Source: Clusia tigrina (taxonomy: Eukaryota; Arthropoda; Insecta; Diptera; Clusiidae). From it: 64,000 nt of DNA. Positions within the stretch are counted from its first letter, which is position 1. Each line of letters begins with the position of its first letter. Positions 56,399-64,000 of the stretch are shown piece after piece. The position numbers and the translations under genes are program-made. The stretch spans positions 66,741,807 through 66,805,806 of the forward strand of contig OV050030.1 of assembly GCA_920105625.2 (NCBI GenBank), written 5' to 3'. The notes beneath the pieces were generated by a model that was not told the origin of the DNA, did no database searches, and saw only the letters and a list, made by a program, of their open reading frames with translations.

Positions 56399-57177
56399 TA
56401 TGTCCATAAGTTTTTCTGTGCACCTTAAAACTTCTGCTTCTTCTGGTTTGACCGTTTGTAGCGGAGCTGCTACATTCGGCAGGTTTCACCAGTTCTGCCT
56501 ATGATCGTTTTCGCGCCGTGATGCCCTTCTTCTTGTGTGTTTTCGCATTACCTTCATTTGTTTTCGTTTTTGTGGTGGGAGTTTCGATAAGTGCTTCGTT
56601 GTCCTCTTTATGCTTGAATTTTTTTTCGGGTTTACCGTCTTCCACTTTCACGGGTGTAGCTGGACTTGTGGCGGCCCTTTTTGTCGTCCAGTCAGTGGTG
56701 TGTAGTCGGCAACTGCCTTCGAGATATACTTCTTTTTCATTTCTTTTTCCAGTTTTCTCTGTAGCATGCAATTACATCTATTAGTTAAACAGTCTAAACA
56801 GTTCCTCGGCTCCATCTTTCATTTTGTGCTCGATGTTGCTCGATCGTTTAATCGCTTGTTTCATTCGTCTCGATCCTTTGGCTGCAGGATACTTTTCATA
56901 AGCACTGATCCAGTCAACTCCCCCCCAATAACATCGTGGTTTAATTTTTTCGACTGGTTTAGTTATTCCTAAATATCATCAGATAGGCCCATTATGGATT
57001 CATAAAAAATTTCCTTGAGAATTTCAATTAATGTTGCCTTAGTAACTACAGTCAAGATCTTCGTAGTTTTTCCATCTTGGATCTCCTATCATCGGAATAA
57101 GCATCCATGTTGCAAATTTAAGCTATTTCATTGCGCCCAACACGTTTTCTTTACGGGCTTTCGGTCGAGATTTCGTT
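56399..57177 (-). pseudogene. Unassigned basic coding remnant, probably of the adjoining gypsy element
   Basis: 56771-56499 is a 90-aa Lys/Thr-rich frame (KVEDGKPEKKFKHKEDNEAL). Just upstream in minus sense (about 56930-56780) short frames read AAKGSRRMKQAIKRS and KDGAEELFRLFN. Not recognised. It could be gag N-terminal or post-integrase sequence. Confidence 0.3.
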
Positions 57178-57721
57178 TCACGCTGGTCGTTTTCCTTCAC
57201 TCTTATTTGGCACGATTTTGGCCAATTCGGGGTCATTTTGTTGTTCTTCTCTTAATTTCTCCACTGCACATTCTTCATCTGGTAAGTCAGCCATCAAGCG
57301 GACATCGACTACTCCTTCTTTCCCTTCAGCTTTAGAGTAGTGCTTCCATTCCACACTGCAAACGTCGTCATGATAATGAATCAAAATTCCCGTGGCTTCC
57401 GCCTTTGCGATGTCCTATTGCGAAATCAGAGCTTTGCAGTCTCTCAAACTATCTCGCCAGCTGACCTTCGGGATCCGTTCTCAAAAACAACTCTTGCCCA
57501 AACAAATACCCACTAAAATGCTTCACGAACTGCATAACCCTTAAAAGTTCTCTCAGTGTTACACAATAATTTCGTTCAGGGTTGGATAAGATATTGCTGA
57601 AGTAGGCTACTACTCTTTCATGTCTGTCAATAACTTGGGATAGGACACCACTAATCCCAAAGCCACTCACATAATAAATTTTTCGGCTAGGAATTGGCTG
57701 CTTGGAACAAAGCGTCTCCAA
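57178..57721 (-). pseudogene. gypsy RNase H and pre-integrase linker
   Basis: 57721-57449 reads YYVSGFGISGVLSQVIDRHE, VAYFSNILSNPERNYCVTLREL and FGQELFLRTD. Gly/Ser stand where DASD is normal (YVSGFGI), so the catalytic Asp is lost. A break follows FLRTD. 57384-57178 contains LREEQQNDPELAKIV, the usual linker to integrase. Integrase itself is not seen. Confidence 0.7.
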
Positions 57722-57779
57722 AGATCCCAGAAGGTACGTAGCTCATGCAAATTAGTTGGTCTTGGCCATTCCTTTACTG

Positions 57780-58320
57780 AAACTATCTTATCTGGATCTG
57801 TATGTACTCCTTCAGGTACTGACATTATGTGCTCTTAACGAGCATTTCTTTGCGCTCAGCTTCAACCATGAAGCTCCTAGTCGTATCAATACTTTTTCCA
57901 AATTCTTCAAGTGGTCATCGGAGACCTTTCCCATAACTATGATGTCTATACCAGACACATTTCCAGTGTTTCATATTCATTACACAGTCCGAATGGCATC
58001 ACCAAAAATTGACTTAGTGCATCACCGGCAGAAAATGCTCTTCGTCTACTGCCACTTGCCAATATCTGCTTTGTAAATCCAACGTTGAGAACCACTTTGA
58101 ACTAGAAAGAGTGTCCAAGGTGTCATTGATGCGAGCTAATTGATAACTATCTTTCTTCGTTACGTCAATAAGTTTCCGACAATCTACACAGAATCGTGTG
58201 AAGCCATCCTTTTCCTTAACTAATACTACAGAAGAACTTCAGGCGCTTGCTGATGGCTCAGTTACGTTGTTCTGATGCATTTCCTTCAGCAACACATTCA
58301 CCTCTTCTCTCTTCGCCAGA
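57780..58320 (-). pseudogene. gypsy reverse transcriptase start, heavily broken
   Basis: Frames read VVLVKEKDGFTRFCVDCRKL, LARINDTLDTLS, FKVVLNVGF / STLDLQSRYWQVAVD-like and MPFGLCNEYET segments, each in a different frame. Similar to the second copy at 59579-59820. Motif YxDD not found. Confidence 0.6.
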
Positions 58321-58324
58321 GGTA

Positions 58325-59560
58325 CTATTCTTGCGCTTGACGAATGGGTTTGGCATCACCAGTGTTGCTTGTGTGTTTCACCATCTTTGTTCTGCCTTCG
58401 GTTTTACCCTTATCAGCAAATACTGACCAATGTCTTGCCAAAAGTTGGCTGGCAGTCTTCCTTTGCTCCGTGGATAAGTCTTTACTCCAATCTTTCGTCA
58501 GATCGCCGAGTACCTTTTTATCAGCTGGCATCTTACTTTTTGAGTCTCGCGGCTGGCTCTCACAGTTTGCAGTTGCAGAAATTGCCTGGAAATTGTGGAA
58601 TTTGAAAGATTGACCACTGGCACTATTCTGTTCAGTCTCTACAACCCACAACTTGTTTTTCTCAATATCTCCGTCGATTTTGGCCACTATAACTGCCTCT
58701 GACTTAGCTGGGATTTTTGTCCGCTGCGATACAATGGCTTGTCGTAAACCTCCATACTTATCCTCACCAACGAATAACGCTATTTCGGTGTTCGCATATT
58801 TCAAAATTCGGCTTTTCAAATCTAGGGTGAATCCATTCCGAATCATAAAATCTACACCTAAGATTAATTTGTCCACAATATCCGCAACTACTAACTCTTG
58901 CGTCCCTCTTGTGGTGCCGATAGTGATTTTCCGTGTAACATTTCCCTGTACCAGTGCATCATCTCCAGTTGCCGTACGCAATCTTATTCCCAGAAGCGGG
59001 TCGATTCCCCGAACGAGATCCCTTCTAACTATAGAATGTGATATACCCGTATCCAATGTTACCACGATTTTTCTTCCATTTACTACGATGTCGACAGTTA
59101 GGCTCTTGATTTTCGGTGTCATCTGAGAAACGAAGAGTCTGGGGCTACATGTGGTGGGAGTCAAATCATGCCCCTCGAGACTGACTCCATCTAGAATCTG
59201 ACTTGCTTTGGCGGTCTTACCGGCGAGCGTGATGTAGAACGTTTCCATCTCAACTGACAATTACGAGCCATGTGTCTGACCTCTCTACAAGTAAAGCATT
59301 TCCCCGTGGAACTTTGTCCGCTTACGACTCTTACCTGACGGGCTCTGCATTCTGGCCGACACACCAATGCTGCTGTCTCTGATATCAAGGCGCTAGCTAC
59401 TGTCTCCATATATGTAGCTTTCGGATTTGCTATCGCAGAACGCTTTATCTCCACATCGCGAATTGTGAAGGTGTCCATCATACACCTCTCAGTAATCTCT
59501 CCTGGGTAGGCAACCGTTCCACTTCCGCCGCAAACTGTTGTAGAGACTCACCACTCTTCT
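58325..59560 (-). pseudogene. gypsy gag C-terminus, zinc knuckle and protease
   Basis: The gag end begins SLQQFAAEVERLPTQE (about 59545-59500), then TIRDVEIKRSAIANPKATYMETVASAL (in 59481-59191) and one CCHC knuckle CFTCREVRHMARNC. Protease frame 59260-58325 (311 aa, open) has VTLDTGISHSIVRRD (DTG kept), LILGVDFMIRNGFTLDL (second motif) and a long linker to RT ending KHTSNTGDAKPIRQ. Protease is the best-preserved part. Confidence 0.75.
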
Positions 59561-59578
59561 GTACCCGTGCTCTTAGCT

Positions 59579-60000
59579 CTACTTGGTACATTGCTTCCGG
59601 TGTTCACTACCATACTTGCGCTGAACGTCTACTGCCACTTGCCAATATTCGCCTTGTAAATTTGAACCAGAAAGTTTGTGCAAGGTATCATCGATGCGAG
59701 GTAATGGATAACCATCTTTCTTCGTCACCTCATTAATCTTCCGATAATCTACACAGAAACGTGTGGAGTCATCCTTCTTCTCGACTAATACCACTGGAGA
59801 ACTCCAGGGTCTTGCTGATGGCTCAATGACGTTGTTCTGATAGATTTATTTCAGCAACACACTCACCCCATCTCTCTTTGCTAGAGGTACTCTTCTTGAC
59901 GCTTGACGACTGGGTTTGGCATCACCAGTGTAGATTGTGTGTTTTAGTACCATTGTTCTGCCTTTGTTTTTAAAGCAAATATTGACCAATCTCTTGTCAA
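59579..60000 (-). pseudogene. Second copy of the gypsy RT start
   Basis: 59794-59579 reads VLVEKKDDSTRFCVDYRKIN, YPLPRIDDTLHKLSG and YWQVAVD; the segment to 60000 matches the protease-RT linker (NTGDAKP-like). It lies upstream in sense of the gag end of the same family, so two copies are joined here. Confidence 0.7.
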
Positions 60001-60395
60001 AAGTTGCCTACTTGTTTTGCTCTGTTATATTAAATTTTATAAAAGCGTTCACATATAAGACAGGGTCTTTTAAATGCAGCAAGAAATAGCAGAATAACAA
60101 CGAATTATATACAACAAAAATTACTTAAATAAGTTTAAGAATATAAATTACATGAAACTAAATTATTATTATATATGCAAAAGAAAAAAAATTATTTAAA
60201 TAAGTTAAGATCAAATAAATAAATAATTAAACAAATAAATAATTGAACAAATAAATAATTTAATAAATAAATAAATAAATAAAAAATTTTTGTTATAAGA
60301 AAAAAACAGAACAGAAAGACAATGAAAAACAAAAAGGTAAAAGAAAAAAGAAAAAAAGAAAAGAAGAAAATAGCATTAAGAGAAGTAGTGAAAAA
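60001..60395. repeat. AT-rich 3' UTR-like sequence with (AAAT)n
   Basis: TAAATAAATAAATAATTAAACAAATAAA-type repeats around 60215-60285 and an A-rich AAAGAAAAAAGAAAAAAAG stretch to 60370. Positioned as the 3' UTR of the minus-strand LINE fragment to its right. Confidence 0.5.
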
Positions 60396-60765
60396 TTGAT
60401 TGCTTAAAGTTGAGCTTACTTGAGATACTCTTAATTCCCAAAGGCAACGAATTCCAAAACCTGATGGGGTTCACAAAAACTTCAAGTTTACAAACAAATA
60501 ATTAAGTGTTCGTGTGTATGTCAAGTTGTGTAAAAATATGCAATTTCCAATAATTGAATGCAATCCAAATAATGGAAAATATTGCAACCAAAGACTGGAT
60601 TGAAATAATTAATGATGTGGTCAAACTTTCTTACACCATACACATATCTTGTAGCATTATTGAATGCAACTTGCAACTTATGCCTGGAACCGGAGTGAAG
60701 TCTACCATAAAGAACATCTGAGTAAGTCATGATCGGCAACATAAGCTGAAGCTTTTACCAACTCT
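60396..60765 (-). pseudogene. LINE ORF2 C-terminal fragment
   Basis: 60742-60521 reads LPIMTYSDVLYGRLHSGSRH and KLQVAFNNATRYVYGVRKFDHI. After a gap FVNPIRFWNSLPLGIKSISSKLNFKQSIFHY ends the protein at about 60400. The RFWNSLP block near the stop is typical of several LINE families' ORF2 ends. Clade not resolved. Truncated on the right. Confidence 0.65.
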
Positions 60766-61259
60766 CAGTACTCGAATTCGTACCACTAAGTTGTGTAGTA
60801 ACGAAACAATGGCTTGGTTAAATTAAAATATTTAGCTTTATTTAACTATTGCAATTACACTCTTAATATTAGGCGTAATGTTACTTTTAATACAATTTCG
60901 CAATTTATTTTAATTAATTTTATTACTTTTTAAAACTGTTATTGCTACTATTGAAATTTTCGATGTACACAATGCTATGATCACTCATCAGGAAGATTCT
61001 AGAATACTCGTATTCGCCACACTTCGAAATAAGTTTCGAGAAGAATCTAGAGCATAGTTTTACGCGTAGAAAATTTAGTGGTAAATAAGAACGTATGCTA
61101 CGAATAATAGATACTCATAAACTATAGTATACTTTTATGTTCTCATTTATGTTTCAGTATTTTGTAAAATTACATTACAATTAACATTACATTACATTAC
61201 TTTAGTAACAGACATAGCTATTCTTCATTTATTGAAATATATTGAATTTCTACTGGTTT
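60766..61259. other. AT-rich spacer
   Basis: No gene recognised; contains a short (ACATT)n run near 61170-61200. Confidence 0.4.
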
Positions 61260-62385
61260 ATGTCGTCTTAGATATTATAAGTTTTCCGAAGCCAAATAAG
61301 GATTCTACTGACACCATATCGTACAGACCGATCACTTTATTACGTATCCCATCAAAAATTGCTTTGCGATCGATTTGAATACAGGAGGAGAGGAAAATTA
61401 ATCATTTGCCACCAGCTAGGATTATTAGAAGGAAACACTCTAGAATTTAAGAAGTTCAAAGAGTAACATACAAAAGCGGAAATTAAATTGAGAATAAAAA
61501 AATTCCTTGAGTATACCTCGACGTGGCATAGACATTTGATAGTGTATGACACAATGGACTTCTGCACAAGTTAAAATAATATCTTCCTCCACATTTGTAT
61601 CTCCTGCTGAAAAGCTACATGAATGTCTGATATTTCTATGTAAAGTACGAAGCCGAATGAACTTTTAAAAATGGAGGCCAAAGCACCACAAAGCAGTGTA
61701 TTAGAACCAATACTATATATCTTATATACTTAATACCAATACTATATATCTTATATACCAATACTATATATCTTATATACTATATATCAAATTACTTAAA
61801 AAAACATTATCTTGGATCAAAATCAAAATAAATGGCAAGAAGGCAATTTCATTAATATATAGGAAAACAAGTCAAGAAAACCTAACCATAAACAATGATA
61901 AGGTCAAATTTGACAATATAGCTAAATACCACGGCATGACAATTACTGCGAAACTCTTATGGAAAGACCACAAAATTCATAAGAAGAACCAAGTTAAAAA
62001 CAGCTTTATACAACTATACTGGATTTTAGGAAAACAATCAAATCTTGTACTTCACAATAAAATCCTAACAGTAATCATGCCAAAATGGAGGAATGGAATA
62101 GAAAATTGGGGCATTGCAAGCAAATCAAACATAAACATCATGCAACGACTACAATCAATAATAATCCGTACAATCACCAATGCTATATGGTACATCCCAG
62201 ATGATGCTGATGATACTGTTCACAAAGTTATCCGGGCATGTAATATTCCTGAGATAAAATTTATTGTGGTTACCGTGTAACTTTAAATATAAACTTTATG
62301 TTGCCCTACATACCCAATCTGTAAGACATTTTACTTGGTGTTATCTGACAGGTGCAACAACTTAAGAGAAATAAAGAAAAAATTA
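61260..62385 (+). pseudogene. Jockey-clade LINE reverse transcriptase and C-terminus
   Basis: Starts with RT motif DTISYRPITLLRIPSKIA (about 61310), then VYLDVAXTFDSVXHNGLLHKLK (61515-61580; motif A with stops), then 61936-62280 with VKFDNIAKYHGMTI, QLYWILGKQSNLVLHNKILT, WGIASKSNINIMQRLQSIIIRTITNAIWYIPDD. The end REIKKKLKK near 62375 looks like the true C-terminus. About 30 bp of CTTATATACCAATACTATATAT is tandemly repeated at 61715-61785 and replaces part of RT. Inactive. Confidence 0.75.
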
Positions 62386-62539
62386 AAAAAAATGATTCCC
62401 AGATTGAGGGACCAATCTGCTTTCAGTCCAGTGCTGGTTTTTGAATGTATGTATGCAAAAAGGTTTATTTAGGTACAAACATTTTTTAACGTGAGAATAC
62501 ACAAAACCTAGCAAGAGAGCAGCGCACATGGAAAGCCGT

Positions 62540-63640
62540 AACAAAAAGTGAATTTGATTAGTCTTCTTTTGCTGTGTGGCGTGATACATTCCGGTTACGT
62601 TCATACTAAAGATTTCTGGAAATCAACTTCACACCCGATATATCGTACTGCAATGAGTCTACGACCATTTTGGCCAATAAATCGCTTGATACGTTTAGAT
62701 AACAGAAACACAAGCCAGGAACGCAAACAAACTGACAAAGCAGCAGCAATAGCAGACATTTTGTTGTGCTGAACAGCAATCTACATAGCAATTATGTAGC
62801 AGGAGGCAAAGTCACTGTTGATGAACAACTGTATCCTTTCCATGGTGGTTTCACACAATACATACCATCAAAACCCACCAAATGTGGAATAAGTGTGGTG
62901 GGTATGCGACTGGTGAAGGGTTTGTGCGACAATTTCTTCACCAGCTACAATTTGACAAAAAGATTGATGTTGGAGAGCAATTTATCGATGTTGGGCACAG
63001 TGAATAAAAGACGAAAATTTGTGCCACCACAATTTCCTATTCCAAAAGGACGTGCAGTGGAATTTACCATATTTGGTTTCAGCAACAATATTACCATGAG
63101 TTCCTACGGGCAGAAGAAAGATAAATCAGTTTGTGTCTTTTCAACAATGCATTACACAACTGAAGTGGAAGGCCCAAAGAAGATGTCACTAATGATATTA
63201 GATTACAACAAAATCAAAGGTGGCTTTGAAAACTTGGATAAATGCCTGGCAGAATATTCAACCAATCGGTGAACGAATAGATGGCCTTTGGCATTCTTTT
63301 ATAATATTCTGGATGTGGCTGCCTTTGCTGCGTACATAATTTTCGCGGATAACAACCCACAGCTGAAGTTTTTTCTAAACCGGCGTAGGATGTTCTTTCC
63401 TCAACTTAGTGAACAACTGGCGAAACATGAAATACAAGTAAGGGCCAAAAATAGTCAAATATTCAGAATGTTTTCTACACGCAACGCAATTGAATCAATA
63501 AACGGCGTCCCTTGAAGAGAATGGATGCTGCAGTAGGAGGCGAGGAAGATCGTGAAAGCAGAGGTAGAATCAAAATAAAGGGTTATTGTTACATGTGCAC
63601 TAAACGTCGCCGAACAAGACTGGTTAAAAACTTAATAATT
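62540..63640 (+). pseudogene. piggyBac-like transposase, internally deleted
   Basis: 62548-62772 reads TAMSLRPFWPINRLIRLDNR and KQTDKAAAIADI. 62766-63272 reads VTVDEQLYPFHGG, IPSKPTKCGI, CDNFFTSYNLTKRLMLE, LDYNKIKGGFENLDKCLAEYS. 63288-63515 reads FYNILDVAAFAAYI. The final Cys region YCYMCTKRRRTRL lies in 63512-63640. The order is that of piggyBac DDE transposases. The stretch between CGI and VVGMRLVKGL is too short, so the segment with the first catalytic Asp is deleted, and the last Asp region reads GGFENLD for the usual GGVDTLD. Frame breaks at about 62772 and 63272-63288. TTAA-flanked ends not found. Could be a domesticated remnant, but the breaks argue against it. Confidence 0.8.
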
Positions 63641-63785
63641 TCCAATTTATTCAAAATTTTTTTATTTTGTATGTATTATTTTTTATATTATCTTTATATT
63701 CTTGTACTATTTTAAAAATTGTATGCAAAATAATTCGCAAGCGTTTTCATATAATGGCCATATCTATGACCAAAGATATAGTGAT
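63641..63785. other. AT-rich spacer
   Basis: Nothing recognised. Confidence 0.4.
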
Positions 63786-64000
63786 TAGAAGACGGAAAAC
63801 ATTCCCTGGTATATTGCTTTTTACATAAAGGTTAAGTAAGAGGCTTGCATACCAAAGACTATCGAAGACCTTTGGAACGTCTAGACAAACTGACATACAA
63901 TAGCTTTCCTTATCCGAGTCATTTCATATTTTATTCGCTACTCAATGAACATGTTGTACAGTCAAGTGTCTTTGAGGAAAACTATATTGGCAATCCGGGA
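63786..64000 (-). pseudogene. Jockey-type LINE reverse transcriptase fragment, runs off the window
   Basis: Minus-strand frames from the right edge read QYSFPQRHLTVQHVH, VANKI, then SVCLDVPKVFDSLWYASLLL (motif A, catalytic Asp kept) and VKSNIPGNVFRLL. Stops occur between blocks. Only about 70 codons are inside the window; the upstream part lies beyond 64000. Confidence 0.6.

Larger units (their letters stand above)
57178..60000 (-). mobile_element. gypsy element with gag, protease, RT and RNase H remnants
   Basis: Minus-strand order: a short RT start (60000-59579), then gag end (59560-59191), protease (59260-58325), RT start again (58320-57780) and RNase H (57721-57449), then a pre-integrase linker (57384-57178). 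The RT start appears twice, which points to two overlapping copies or a duplication. No LTRs identified. Confidence 0.7.

Overview
This is a eukaryotic window, most likely from a higher fly (schizophoran Diptera, possibly a tephritid fruit fly). The evidence is the AT-rich background, short GT-AG introns (75 and 103 bp), ACATATGTATGT-type simple repeats, and transposon families typical of flies (Jockey and LOA LINEs, BEL/Pao, Ty3/gypsy, P-like, mariner, piggyBac). The species cannot be fixed from sequence alone. I recognise one host gene. Nearly everything else is transposable-element (TE) sequence, often nested, and almost all of it broken.

Layout. 1-6 kb: a frameshifted copy of an uncharacterised insect protein family, a long TA microsatellite, a two-exon minus-strand gene for a TPR protein of the ODAD4/TTC25 type (397 aa), and a tRNA-derived SINE. 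6.4-16.7 kb: mariner remnants, a minus-strand gypsy element with both LTRs and a tRNA-Ser-type primer site, a Harbinger-like DNA transposon nested in its 5' LTR, then a plus-strand Jockey LINE carrying two DNA-transposon insertions. The first has CACTG termini and TTAA target duplications. The second is an IS630/Tc1-mariner element with TA duplications. 16.9-26.4 kb: a modular GCCACGCCCAC-rich repeat, a minus-strand Jockey ORF2, a nearly full-length decayed LOA-type LINE with EN, RT and RNase H, and further LINE fragments. 26.4-29.2 kb: sparse, with a Myb/zeste-like fragment and a decayed gypsy pol piece.

29.2-48.1 kb is the most structured part. A composite unit (P-like transposase C-terminus, GCCACGCCCAC repeat, P-like transposase middle, unassigned block, gypsy pol 3' end and integrase) occurs twice in direct order. 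The first unit is split by an 8.7 kb BEL/Pao insertion with 5-bp CTAAC duplications. The second unit keeps the uninterrupted target site. The BEL insertion is itself a tandem, LTR-element-LTR-gag-partial LTR. Its first copy has an intact 1819-aa polyprotein that begins with a PHD-type zinc finger, and it is the only TE in the window that looks possibly functional at protein level.

48-60 kb: a 79-bp minisatellite and at least three degenerate minus-strand gypsy elements placed end to end. 60-64 kb: LINE fragments, a piggyBac-like transposase remnant, and a LINE RT fragment running off the window. Together the content suggests a TE-dense, low-gene region (pericentromeric or another insertion-tolerant domain); that is inference. 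All alignments and identities were read by eye.
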